DNA of 64,000 nucleotides from Mesotoga sp. BH458_6_3_2_1 (GTDB taxonomy: Bacteria > Thermotogota > Thermotogae > Petrotogales > Kosmotogaceae). The DNA is taken from assembly GCF_003664995.1 (NCBI RefSeq), contig NZ_JFHL01000002.1, positions 310,001 to 374,000 of the forward strand, given 5' to 3'. A model generated the notes under the pieces. It worked only from the letters and a program-made list of their open reading frames with translations, was not told the origin of the DNA and made no database searches. The position numbers and the translations under genes are program-made. This document shows, piece by piece, positions 33,177-41,150 of this stretch; positions within the stretch are counted from its first letter, which is position 1; each line of letters opens with the position of its first letter.

Positions 33177-33686
33177 TCAGGTAACCAAAAAGCCATTTCT
33201 TTCCAACTTCTCTCTTATACTTCTAAGAGTGTCTTCGGTGTCTGCCTCTATTGTGTGAAGATGGACACCGTCCTTCGAAAGGCTAAGAAGTGGTGCTGCA
33301 TGAGATGCTTTCAAAGCTGCGATGAACCTGTTAAGATCGTCCATGTTTGACAGGTTCAATTTCCCTTTCAGTTCTCCATATACGGCATGAATTATGCTTA
33401 CGTCGATGATGCGCCCTCCGGCTCTAATTATGTCTGAAAGCTCTTTATAAATATCCTCTTCTGAATGCTTCACGGAAAGTACCATTTTGTGGCTCTTTCT
33501 TCCTTTGAGAACGTACCCTCTCGTGGACGCCAATATGTTGAATTCTCTTTGTCTCAGTTCTTCTATATCCTTCACAATCATCTGTCTGCTGACACCGGTT
33601 TCTATAGAGAGAGACTGTCCCTTTACGGGACCAGTTGAACGTTTCAAGACTTCAATAATGAAACGTTGTCTTTCGCGCTTTTCCAC
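33177..33686 (-). CDS. niaR: NiaR-type transcriptional repressor (HTH-3H)
   Basis: A 169-residue regulator. Residues 6-60 form a winged helix (VKGQSLSIETGVSRQMIVKD), and residues about 75-165 form the 3H ligand-binding domain, recognisable by three histidines (VKHSEED, SIIHAVYGEL, GVHLHTI) that bind metal. NiaR/YrxA proteins, including T. maritima TM1602, repress niacin uptake and NAD synthesis genes when nicotinate is present. It is the first gene of a two-gene unit with the transporter. GTG 33686 follows AGGAGG. I could not assign an operator. Confidence 0.87.
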   Translation of the reverse strand: MEKRERQRFIIEVLKRSTGPVKGQSLSIETGVSRQMIVKDIEELRQREFNILASTRGYVLKGRKSHKMVLSVKHSEEDIYKELSDIIRAGGRIIDVSIIHAVYGELKGKLNLSNMDDLNRFIAALKASHAAPLLSLSKDGVHLHTIEADTEDTLRSIREKLERNGFLVT

Positions 33687-33709
33687 CTTTAACCTCCTGC
33701 AACAGTCAG

Positions 33710-33739
33710 ATTATAGCAGCTACTTTACATCGAGTTCAA
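33710..33739 (-). promoter_or_regulatory. Promoter of niaR-niaP
   Basis: TTGAAC (33739-33734) and TATAAT (33715-33710) with an 18-bp spacer; the -10 is extended by a TG two bases upstream. It lies immediately after the terminator of the tRNA cluster. Confidence 0.7.
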
Positions 33740-33741
33740 TC

Positions 33742-33768
33742 AAAAAAATATGCCCCGAAGGGCACATC
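33742..33768 (-). terminator. Intrinsic terminator of the tRNA cluster
   Basis: On the minus strand ATGTGCCC and GGGCATAT pair around TTCG, followed by a T-run. Confidence 0.88.
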
Positions 33769-33785
33769 AAAGAATTAAATAAAAC

Positions 33786-33861
33786 TGGTGGCAAGGGACG
33801 GAATCGAACCGTCGACACACGGATTTTCAGTCCGCTGCTCTACCTGCTGAGCTACCTCGCC
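33786..33861 (-). tRNA. tRNA-Phe (GAA)
   Basis: The minus strand folds as a full tRNA. The acceptor GGCGAGG pairs with CCTTGCC (one G-T), the anticodon loop is CTGAAAA with anticodon GAA, the T-arm contains GGTTCGATTCC, and CCA is encoded. It is third of three tRNA genes in the transcript. Confidence 0.96.
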
Positions 33862-33868
33862 ATCAATC

Positions 33869-33943
33869 TGGTGGAAGCGACAGGGATCGAACCTGTGGCC
33901 TTCTGCTTGTAAGGCAGACGCTCTTCCTCTGAGCTACGCTTCC
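33869..33943 (-). tRNA. tRNA-Val (TAC)
   Basis: On the minus strand the acceptor GGAAGCG pairs perfectly with CGCTTCC, the anticodon loop CTTACAA gives anticodon TAC, the T-loop is GGTTCGATCCC, and CCA is encoded. It lies 7 nt before tRNA-Phe. Confidence 0.96.
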
Positions 33944-33948
33944 ACCAC

Positions 33949-34024
33949 TGGCGCCCTCACGGGGATTTGAACCCCGGTCGCCGGCGTGAAAGGCCAGTGT
34001 CCTAGGCCACTAGACGATGAGGGC
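33949..34024 (-). tRNA. tRNA-Glu (TTC)
   Basis: On the minus strand the acceptor GCCCTCA pairs with TGAGGGC, the anticodon loop CTTTCAC gives anticodon TTC, the T-loop is GGTTCAAATCC, the discriminator is G, and CCA is encoded. First gene of the cluster. Confidence 0.96.
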
Positions 34025-34039
34025 CGAAGCACGTATTTT

Positions 34040-34068
34040 ATATTACACTATAAACTCTTCACGGTCAA
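34040..34068 (-). promoter_or_regulatory. Promoter of the tRNA cluster
   Basis: TTGACC (34068-34063) and TAATAT (34045-34040) with a 17-bp spacer, about 15 bp before tRNA-Glu. Confidence 0.75.
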
Positions 34069-34170
34069 GAGGTCGAAGCTTCTTTGGTGGTAGCAGCACA
34101 CCAATTTCTGATGTCCAACCAGCTTTGGGGAGGGTTTTTTCATGATAGAATCTTGAAGAAAGGGGTGATC

Positions 34171-34830
34171 ATGGTGCCGATTGACTTCAGAATGACGAAG
34201 AAGGGGCTGATACTTCTAATTGATTCGTACAGGAGCGTCGATGAACTGAGACAGGATATCATGAAAAAGTTTGCCGATGCCAAGGATTTTTTCTCTGAGG
34301 GCGATGAAATTTCCTTGATGCTCACTCAGGATACTAGCAAACCGGACGATATAGTGAAGATTGTCTCTTTATTGAGCGACCTTGGAGTACACGTGAAAGA
34401 TATTCTTGTGGGAAGTATGGAGCAAAAGGACGTAAAGGTCGGTCAGAAGTACGATCTTGTTAGAGAAAAGATCACAGAGGTGCGAGGAGCCCAAATTATC
34501 AGAAGGAATCTAAGATCGGGACAAATAGTTGTTCATAACTACGACGTAGTGGTTGTTGGGAATGTTCATCCCGGTGCAGAGGTTATTGCGGGTGGAAGTG
34601 TAGTCATTTTTGGAAGTGCAAAAGGTGTTCTCAGAGCCGGTTATTCTCAGGGTGAGACGGGAATCATTGCTGCAATTGATTTACAGCCTTCGCTAATTCA
34701 GATAGGCAATTTTTTAACTCAGGAATACGATCATTTTGATGGGCCTGCGGTTGCTCACGTTAGGACCGGCAGGATTGTAGTTGAAGAGGCAGATGATGTC
34801 AAGTTTGAAGTAAAGGGGGAGGCGAGTTGA
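34171..34830 (+). CDS. minC: Septum site-determining protein MinC
   Basis: A 219-residue division inhibitor. The N-terminal domain (residues about 1-100) binds FtsZ; the C-terminal right-handed beta-helix (GQIVVHNYDVVVVGNVHPGAEVIAGGSVVIFGSAKGV region) is diagnostic for MinC and mediates dimerisation and MinD binding. ATG 34171 is chosen because AAAGGGGTGAT lies just before it; upstream in-frame starts are not family-like. No minD or minE is nearby. It opens a 20-gene plus-strand run. TAGAAT at 34146-34151 may be its -10 box. Confidence 0.9.
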   Translation: MVPIDFRMTKKGLILLIDSYRSVDELRQDIMKKFADAKDFFSEGDEISLMLTQDTSKPDDIVKIVSLLSDLGVHVKDILVGSMEQKDVKVGQKYDLVREKITEVRGAQIIRRNLRSGQIVVHNYDVVVVGNVHPGAEVIAGGSVVIFGSAKGVLRAGYSQGETGIIAAIDLQPSLIQIGNFLTQEYDHFDGPAVAHVRTGRIVVEEADDVKFEVKGEAS

Positions 34831-35840
34831 GTTTAGCCCGTTTGTTAATGGATCTCTCCAATGCTTTTGGACCTGTGGGATATGAAGATGAAGTACATTC
34901 AGTAATCAGGCAAGAAATAGAGCCTTTCGTTGATGAGATCTATACAGATGAAATTGGAAATCTCATTGCAGTCAAGAAAGGAACAGGAAAGAGAATAGGG
35001 ATATTTACTCACGTGGATGAAGTGTCTCTGGTGATTTCCAAAATTGATGAGAGAGGATTCGCCAGATTCGAAGAGCTTGGAGGTATAGATCCAAAGGTCC
35101 TTATCTCTCAGAGGGTAAGAATAAAGAGCAGAGATGGAAAGGAAAGATACGGGGTAATCGGTATGCTTGCTCCGCATCTCCAGAAGAAAGAGACTAGAGG
35201 AGAGGTTCCTTCATTTGACGAGCTATTCATCGACGCTTCAATCAACCCAGATTATTCAAAGATCGACATTGGTGATCTTGCAGTGGTAGATTTCTCGGCG
35301 TTTGAGATGAACGGAAAAATCTCCGGAAAAGCTCTAGATGACAGAGCCTGCGCAGCCATCAGCATAGAGACTGCGAAAGAGCTTTCGAAATATCTCTCAA
35401 CTCCCACCGTATACTTCGTGTTTACCACAAGGGAAGAGGTTGGAGCAATTGGGGCTAAGGGTGCGGCAGAATCGCTGGAAATAGATCTCGGAGTTGCGAT
35501 GGATGTAACTCATCATGAAAAAGAGAGCGATATTGAGATCGGGAAGGGGCCTGCTTTAACTGTTGGCGGTCCAAACATTCACAAGGGATATTTCAAGTTA
35601 CTTGATGACTACGCGAAGGATCAAGAATTCAAAGTTCAATATGAGTTCGGACCGGGACGAACAGGAACCGATGCAGACAACGTCCAGATAGCTGGAAGTG
35701 GTGTTCCAACACTGCTTCTCTCCCTTCCACAAATGTTTATGCACACTCCGGTTGAAGTCGTTCAGATTAGCGATGTTGCAGGCACGGCACGATTGCTTGC
35801 AGGTTTCTTCATCTCGCTGAATGGAGGAGAGAGCCTATGA
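34827..35840 (+). CDS. M42 family aminopeptidase, copy 1
   Basis: A 337-residue TET-type dinuclear metal aminopeptidase. Metal and catalytic motifs are FTHVDEV (His62, Asp64), KALDDRAC with the bridging Asp, TREEVGAIGA with the catalytic Glu pair, MDVTHH and the late MHTPVEVV histidine. Such enzymes form large tetrahedral particles that degrade peptides in the cytoplasm. It begins with TTG overlapping the minC stop by 4 nt. T. maritima has three consecutive M42 genes, and this order appears conserved here. The three copies differ enough to imply different residue preferences. Confidence 0.92.
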   Translation: MSLARLLMDLSNAFGPVGYEDEVHSVIRQEIEPFVDEIYTDEIGNLIAVKKGTGKRIGIFTHVDEVSLVISKIDERGFARFEELGGIDPKVLISQRVRIKSRDGKERYGVIGMLAPHLQKKETRGEVPSFDELFIDASINPDYSKIDIGDLAVVDFSAFEMNGKISGKALDDRACAAISIETAKELSKYLSTPTVYFVFTTREEVGAIGAKGAAESLEIDLGVAMDVTHHEKESDIEIGKGPALTVGGPNIHKGYFKLLDDYAKDQEFKVQYEFGPGRTGTDADNVQIAGSGVPTLLLSLPQMFMHTPVEVVQISDVAGTARLLAGFFISLNGGESL

Positions 35841-36877
35841 AACTTGAGAGATTGAAGAAGCTGTGTGAATTACCGGGGATTTCCGGATTCGAGGAAAAGA
35901 TCTCCTCCTTCATTAAGGAGACAGTTGAAGACAGGGTTGACAAAATCTGGATAGACACAGTTGGAAATTTGATTGCCCTAAAGAAGGGAAATGGCAAGAC
36001 TTCGAAGAAACTAATGCTTCTGGCTCACACAGACGAAGTCGGATTAATGGTAAAGAAAATCAATGAAGATGGTACACTGTCTTTCACCAATATTGGAGGA
36101 GTCGATCCCAGAGTACTAATGGGTAAGAAGGTCTTGGTCGGAGAAAGCCTTACTCCTGGAGTGATCGGATTTGAAGCGATACATACTCAAGATCGGTCAT
36201 CTATACTGAAAACGCCCAGTATGGGTAAATTGAAGATCTATTTGGGTTATTCCAAGAAAGAAGAAGCTTCTAAGAGTCACAGAATTGGAGATCCTGTGTT
36301 TTTCGATACTCCATATAATGAAATAGGTGACTACGCAGTTGCAAAATCCCTTGACGACAGGACTGGTTGTGAGGTGCTCATAAGGGTGCTTGAAAGCCTT
36401 GATGGAACTTCGACTGATTTCGATCTCTACTTTGCCTGGGTTGTTCAGGAAGAGGTAGGTTTAAGGGGTAGCGGAGTCGCTGCAAATCAGATAAAGCCGG
36501 ATGTTGCTTTGGTCTTTGAAAACACCACTGCCGGAGACAATCCAGAGCTTCCTGATTACAGGTGGGCCACAAGTCTCGGAAGAGGACCGGTGTTAACATT
36601 CGCCCATAGTGGGCTCGTTCTTGACAAGAAGATCCTTGATACTATTGTAGAAACCGCAAAGTCGAACTCATTAAGCTTTCAGTACAAAAGCAGAATAGCT
36701 GGAGGTACTGACGCAGCGAGACTTGCAAGAGTCATTTCTGGCATACCTTCGGGAGTAATCTCCACTCCTTCGAGATACATTCATTCTCCAACCTCAATAA
36801 TAAACATCAACGATTTTCTTGGAGTTGCCAAACTTGCCAGTATATTAGTTAAGGAAGGGAAGGTGCTGTCTAGATGA
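35837..36877 (+). CDS. M42 family aminopeptidase, copy 2
   Basis: A 346-residue M42 enzyme with LAHTDEVG (His64, Asp66), KSLDDRTG, QEEVGLRGS, FENTTAGDNPELPD and GGTDAARL, ending with RYIHSP. At the position where copy 1 has Asp in MDVTHH it has Glu (FENTTAG), as many family members do. It overlaps its neighbours by 4 nt on both sides, so translation is coupled and the products could form mixed oligomers. Confidence 0.93.
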   Translation: MKLERLKKLCELPGISGFEEKISSFIKETVEDRVDKIWIDTVGNLIALKKGNGKTSKKLMLLAHTDEVGLMVKKINEDGTLSFTNIGGVDPRVLMGKKVLVGESLTPGVIGFEAIHTQDRSSILKTPSMGKLKIYLGYSKKEEASKSHRIGDPVFFDTPYNEIGDYAVAKSLDDRTGCEVLIRVLESLDGTSTDFDLYFAWVVQEEVGLRGSGVAANQIKPDVALVFENTTAGDNPELPDYRWATSLGRGPVLTFAHSGLVLDKKILDTIVETAKSNSLSFQYKSRIAGGTDAARLARVISGIPSGVISTPSRYIHSPTSIININDFLGVAKLASILVKEGKVLSR

Positions 36878-37884
36878 AAAGGCTTATTGAAAAGCTGGTT
36901 ACGATTAGTTCTCCCAGCGGCAGAGAGCATGCAGTAAGAGAAGTAATAGCTGGAGAGATCAAACCCTACGTTGATGAGATGAAGATAGATCCTCTGGGAA
37001 ATCTTGTCGCTCTCAAGAAAGGGAAGAGTGGCAGAAAGCTGTTGTTTGACGGTCATATGGACGAAATCGGTGTAGTTGTTACACACGTAGATTCAAAGGG
37101 TTTTCTGAGAGTGGATTCCATAGGAGGTCTATCCCCGTATATGCTTCTGGGTTCGAGACTAATCTTTGAAACCGGTGCTTCAGGAATTGTAGATGTTGAA
37201 GGGGAGACAGTCAAGGATTTTGGAGAGGCAATGAAAAGTCTCGACTACGACCACATCTTCGTTGATATTGGTGCTACTGATAAAGGCGACGCCGAGAAGA
37301 AAGCTCCAGTTGGAACCTTTGGAACATATGATTCAACATTCGTCGATCTCGGAAAGAGACTGGTTTCAAAATCAATGGACGATAGGATTGCATGCGCAAT
37401 AATGATTCAGGTCGTGAAAGAACTTGAGCAACCCGAAGATGACGTTTATTTTGTCTTTGCGGTCCAGGAAGAAGTTGGAATCGTAGGAGCCAGTGTTGCC
37501 GCTTTTGATATTATGCCTGATATGGCAGTTGCAATAGATGTAACTGCAGGACCGGATACACCCAAATCCTTCAAGCGAATGGGTTTCAAGCTTGGAGGAG
37601 GTCCGACTATAAAAATTAAAGATCGTGGAAGCATTAGCTCTTCGAGGGTTGTTACCAGACTCAAGGAAGTTGCAGAGAAAAGGGATATCCCCACTCAGTA
37701 CGAAGTATTGATTTTTGGAGGTACAGATGCGAGAGGATATCAGACGACTGGAAGAGGTATAGCTTCGGGAACCGTCTCGATTCCGTGTAGATATGTGCAT
37801 TCTCCTCACGAAATGGTTGACTACGATGACGTTCTCAATGCCGTGCGACTATTGAAGGCTCTTGCAGAAGAAGGAGTGGAATGA
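36874..37884 (+). CDS. M42 family aminopeptidase, copy 3
   Basis: A 336-residue M42 enzyme. All expected ligands are present: FDGHMDEIG (His61, Asp63), KSMDDRIA, QEEVGIVGA, IDVTAGPDTP, GGTDARGYQ and RYVHSPHEMV. It is translationally coupled to copy 2 upstream and to the AroB-like gene downstream through 4-nt overlaps. Role in terminal steps of peptide breakdown, matching the peptide-oriented genes at 9.3-16 kb. Confidence 0.93.
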   Translation: MKRLIEKLVTISSPSGREHAVREVIAGEIKPYVDEMKIDPLGNLVALKKGKSGRKLLFDGHMDEIGVVVTHVDSKGFLRVDSIGGLSPYMLLGSRLIFETGASGIVDVEGETVKDFGEAMKSLDYDHIFVDIGATDKGDAEKKAPVGTFGTYDSTFVDLGKRLVSKSMDDRIACAIMIQVVKELEQPEDDVYFVFAVQEEVGIVGASVAAFDIMPDMAVAIDVTAGPDTPKSFKRMGFKLGGGPTIKIKDRGSISSSRVVTRLKEVAEKRDIPTQYEVLIFGGTDARGYQTTGRGIASGTVSIPCRYVHSPHEMVDYDDVLNAVRLLKALAEEGVE

Positions 37885-38870
37885 GAAGAATTGCTTTTAC
37901 AAGCGAGTCGGCAGACAGATGTGAGCTGATTTTTGGAAAGGATCTCATTAACAAGCTTCCTCAGTCTGTAAGAATAGTTGACTCGGGATTCAAGAAGTTT
38001 TTTGGAAAGAGTTTGGAAGGCGAATATTTGATGCCAGGCGGTGAACACATAAAGTCAGTTGACAGAGTGTTTGAAATCTATCAGCTGATAAGGACGTGCA
38101 AGAGCAAAACTATTACAGTAATTGGTGGAGGTTCGATTATCGATCTTGTAGGCTACGCATCTGCCGGCCATGCGGAAGTTGAGAAGCTTTTCCTCTTTCC
38201 CACGACAACTGTCAGTCAAATAATGCCTGCTCTTAATGGATTCGGAGTGAATTTCGAGTTCGTAAAAGATTTGCTCTCGTCTAGAGGAGTGCCTAACAAG
38301 GTTTTCATAGATTCATCCATCAGCTTCTGGTCTTACAGCCACTCGTCGCGTAGCGATTTTCTCTTCCCGCTACTTGTCGCACTTTCCTTCGACAAGAGGT
38401 TGTTCAAGTATCTCTTCAATCATTTACTATCCGGCAGCGAATTGCCATCTGAGCTGTGGGATGATGTGATTTTCTCCTCAGCAAAAGCGTATTTGACTGG
38501 AATCGAGATTGGGAAATCCATTGTTGGCGGCGAGATTGGAAAGCATATTGAAACTGCTTCCAGGCTGAGGGCAGGAAATCAAGTTTCTCTGATCGTCGGA
38601 GCGATGATAGAATTGCGCCTTGCTGTAGAATTGGGAGCAAGTGACAATAAGATTGTCGAGGACTTCTTTCAATCTGTAAAGCTACTTTGGAAAAAGGATT
38701 GGACTTCAAGGATCGACATGTCTTCTCTAGTGGATGTGATCTATCAAAAGGGCGGTGTGAGAATCAGCATGCCCGACGGGGGACTTGACAAAACGCTCTA
38801 CGTTGGGGCTAAAGTGTTTGAAAGGTTTGTCAGAGAAAAGACTTGGAGGGGATTGGAGAGCTTTGTATGA
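37881..38870 (+). CDS. AroB/dehydroquinate synthase-like protein, catalytically degenerate
   Basis: A 329-residue protein with the fold signature of the 3-dehydroquinate synthase/iron alcohol dehydrogenase superfamily: a nucleotide-binding region VIGGGSIIDLVGYASA and a LFPTTTVSQIMPALNGFGVNF segment in place of PTTLLAQVDSSVGGKTGVN. GGEIGKHIE corresponds to the family's GHxxGHAIE. The second zinc motif HGEAV is replaced by GNQVSLIVG, and the Gly-Gly-Lys-Thr loop is lost. It is therefore unlikely to make dehydroquinate as AroB does. Its ATG overlaps the M42 copy 3 stop. Function unknown. Confidence 0.7.
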   Translation: MRRIAFTSESADRCELIFGKDLINKLPQSVRIVDSGFKKFFGKSLEGEYLMPGGEHIKSVDRVFEIYQLIRTCKSKTITVIGGGSIIDLVGYASAGHAEVEKLFLFPTTTVSQIMPALNGFGVNFEFVKDLLSSRGVPNKVFIDSSISFWSYSHSSRSDFLFPLLVALSFDKRLFKYLFNHLLSGSELPSELWDDVIFSSAKAYLTGIEIGKSIVGGEIGKHIETASRLRAGNQVSLIVGAMIELRLAVELGASDNKIVEDFFQSVKLLWKKDWTSRIDMSSLVDVIYQKGGVRISMPDGGLDKTLYVGAKVFERFVREKTWRGLESFV

Positions 38871-39607
38871 ATGAAGGATCGCACGATTATGTTTTGAAGG
38901 CTCTGATTGTTGTAGTTCTTGGTCTATCTGCGATAGTACTCACGCTTGGCGGTTACGCGATAGTACTAAGGGAAGAAAACAAGAGGTCGGAACTCATAAT
39001 TGAAGAAATCCGCAATTCGGTTCTTTCTCCAACAGTTGATCAGCCTGAAATGGAAGAGAACCCCGTCAATCTTCCAACGGGCACGCAGATCATTAGGGAG
39101 ACAATACCTATTCCTGAAACCCAGAACTTCTTCCTTGAGACTTTCGATTACAGAAGGTTGATAATCAACTCATTTGACTTTCTGGCCGAAGGCTCGGAGT
39201 TTGGATACGTTGTTGTGGAAGAAGAGACTGCATTCAAGTTGTGCGTGGAAAAGGGACTCGGCAAGTATTTCATTACAAGAGTGGGAGACGGGTTTGGTGT
39301 GATGTTTGTAGGTGAAAATCCTCTTACTGGTCTCTATGATTCGAAAACTGCATACGGAATTCAGCTGGTTTCTCATACAGTCTCCGATGGAATTGCTCCG
39401 CAAGTCATGGACCTGAGGAGTATAGGTTTTCCCGCTTTTGTGTATAAATCAATCACTGCTGATGGAAGAACATTTTATGCGGCAATTCTCGGAGTTTTCC
39501 CCGATGCAACGGCTGCTCGTGAGTATTCGTCAACCGTTGATGTCGAGGCTCTCCAGAAAACAACAGGCTGGAACATCACAGACAGATTTCCGAGGCAGCT
39601 GAAATGA
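38867..39607 (+). CDS. Single-pass membrane protein with SPOR-like C-terminus
   Basis: A 246-residue protein with one membrane helix (about residues 8-32) and an acidic linker. The C-terminal region (YKSITADGRTFYAAILGVFPDATAAREYSS, from about residue 198) has the strand-helix pattern of SPOR domains, which bind denuded peptidoglycan at division sites. With minC in the same operon a link to division is attractive but unproven. The start ATG 38867 overlaps the preceding stop by 4 nt; earlier in-frame starts lie inside that gene. Confidence 0.6.
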   Translation: MNEGSHDYVLKALIVVVLGLSAIVLTLGGYAIVLREENKRSELIIEEIRNSVLSPTVDQPEMEENPVNLPTGTQIIRETIPIPETQNFFLETFDYRRLIINSFDFLAEGSEFGYVVVEEETAFKLCVEKGLGKYFITRVGDGFGVMFVGENPLTGLYDSKTAYGIQLVSHTVSDGIAPQVMDLRSIGFPAFVYKSITADGRTFYAAILGVFPDATAAREYSSTVDVEALQKTTGWNITDRFPRQLK

Positions 39608-40374
39608 AGAAGCTAACTGCTAAAGAGTTGCAGGTAACTGGATCGGTTCTAGTACTTGTTCTCATGGGCTTTGTTGCACTTACGGGTTACAGAGGGACAG
39701 AGATTCCAGAAGATAGAGTTGATAAAAAGGAGTCCGTAGATTTTCCAATTGATCTGAACTCCTGTAGCGAGAAGGAGCTTGAGTTGCTTCCTGGAATTGG
39801 TCCGGCAAAGGCCAAAGCAATCATAGATTACAGAACCTCAGTGGGTTCTTTTGGTTCAGTTGATGATCTTCTACTAGTAAGAGGTATTGGTGAGAAGACC
39901 TTAAACGCTTTCAGAGAAATGGTATCTGCCTCAGGTGTGTCCGCTGAATCAAGACATGAAGCTACCTTAATTGACATAAACGCGGCCGACGCTTTTACCT
40001 TACAAAGTATTCCAGGTATTGGTGAAGCCAAAGCAGCCGCGATAATCGAATTTAGAGAACGTAATGGATTGATAAATAATGAGGAAGATCTTCTAAAAAT
40101 ACCGGGTATAGGTCCCTCACTACTTACAGAGGTTCTGGCCCACATTCTTCCCCTTCCTGAATGTGAAGAGCAGTCAGGTTCAAAGAAGGTGAATATCAAT
40201 GTCGCTGATATGGAAGAGCTTTGTCGCCTACCCGGCATCGGTCCAGCCATTGCCCAAAGAATTGTTGATTTTCGGGAGAGTTTTGGACCATTCCGCTCAT
40301 ATGATGATCTGACAAAGGTTAGCGGCATTGGCGAAAAGACTGTTGTAAGGCTTAAGGAGCTGGTAGAGTTTTGA
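39604..40374 (+). CDS. Membrane-anchored ComEA-like protein with three helix-hairpin-helix repeats
   Basis: A 256-residue protein with one N-terminal membrane helix (residues about 10-28) followed by three ComEA-type domains at about 49-110, 120-183 and 195-256. Each has two GIG hairpins, six in total (starting at residues 64, 94, 138, 168, 211 and 241). ComEA binds double-stranded DNA during natural transformation and usually has one such domain. A DNA-uptake or surface DNA-binding role is likely. It overlaps both neighbours by 4 nt. Confidence 0.85.
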   Translation: MKKLTAKELQVTGSVLVLVLMGFVALTGYRGTEIPEDRVDKKESVDFPIDLNSCSEKELELLPGIGPAKAKAIIDYRTSVGSFGSVDDLLLVRGIGEKTLNAFREMVSASGVSAESRHEATLIDINAADAFTLQSIPGIGEAKAAAIIEFRERNGLINNEEDLLKIPGIGPSLLTEVLAHILPLPECEEQSGSKKVNINVADMEELCRLPGIGPAIAQRIVDFRESFGPFRSYDDLTKVSGIGEKTVVRLKELVEF

Positions 40375-41150
40375 ACCTACTTCATGTTTGCTGCGCGCCT
40401 GATCTTGTGAGTGCTGTTGTGAAGAGAGCGGAACTCAGACAATCCGAGCTATTCTTCTATAATCCCAATATCTTCCCAGGTGAAGAATTCCTCAGGAGAT
40501 ACGATGCTTTGAGAAAGGTATGCGAGAAAATGGCTCTTGATCTCCCGGAACAACATTACTTTTCCGAAGATTTCTCAGATATTCTCGATTCATTTGGTGC
40601 CGAGCAGGAAGGCGGTGCGAGATGCACAAAATGCATAGAACTCAGACTTAGGAAGACCGCTTGCTTAGCAAAATCGATTGGTGCTTCGAGTTTTACTACA
40701 ACGCTTCTGGCGAGTCCCAGGAAGTCAATCGGCCAAATAACTTTGATAGGAGAGAAGTTAGCCGCAGAGTTTGATATTGAGTTTATTTCCGGCAATTTTC
40801 GAGCGGAGAGAGATGAGTTAAGAGATCTCCTAAAAGGAGTTTACAGGCAGAGTTACTGCGGTTGTCTGCCAAGCAAAAATGAAGCAATAAGGAAGAGAGA
40901 GATCAAGGATTCGAAAGATCGCGAAAGGCTTGAGAAAGATTTCAAGAGATTCGTCGATCTCTGGGATTTCAGAGGTAACGTGATCCCTCGCAGCAGGATT
41001 GGTCTGAAGGAGATTTCGGATTTGAAAGAGATAATTGCGATAGTCAAACCCTCCGCGCTTTTCGATGACATTCGAGACACTGAACTTGGGGATAGAAGAT
41101 GGCTAAAGACTGGTAGCTATAATTGTCGAATAATCAGGGAGAAGGAGTAA
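40371..41150 (+). CDS. queH: Epoxyqueuosine reductase QueH
   Basis: A 259-residue QueH (DUF208) enzyme for the last step of queuosine formation in tRNA. It reduces epoxyqueuosine to queuosine with an iron-sulfur cluster. Conserved cysteines are visible in VCCAPD (Cys7, Cys8), RCTKCIELRL (near 84-87) and YRQSYCGC (near 160-163). The C-terminal 80 residues extend beyond minimal QueH. TTG 40371 overlaps the comEA-like stop. T. maritima TM0731 is the characterised relative. Confidence 0.92.
   Translation: MNLLHVCCAPDLVSAVVKRAELRQSELFFYNPNIFPGEEFLRRYDALRKVCEKMALDLPEQHYFSEDFSDILDSFGAEQEGGARCTKCIELRLRKTACLAKSIGASSFTTTLLASPRKSIGQITLIGEKLAAEFDIEFISGNFRAERDELRDLLKGVYRQSYCGCLPSKNEAIRKREIKDSKDRERLEKDFKRFVDLWDFRGNVIPRSRIGLKEISDLKEIIAIVKPSALFDDIRDTELGDRRWLKTGSYNCRIIREKE

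Noticed and set aside
33487-33912. A 141-codon open frame across niaR and the tRNA genes
   Set aside because: It reads through two tRNA genes and the niaR promoter on the opposite strand and cannot be a real gene.
39828-40328. A 166-codon minus-strand open frame inside the triple ComEA gene
   Set aside because: It mirrors the repeated GIG codons of the true gene and is proline/serine-rich without a start signal.
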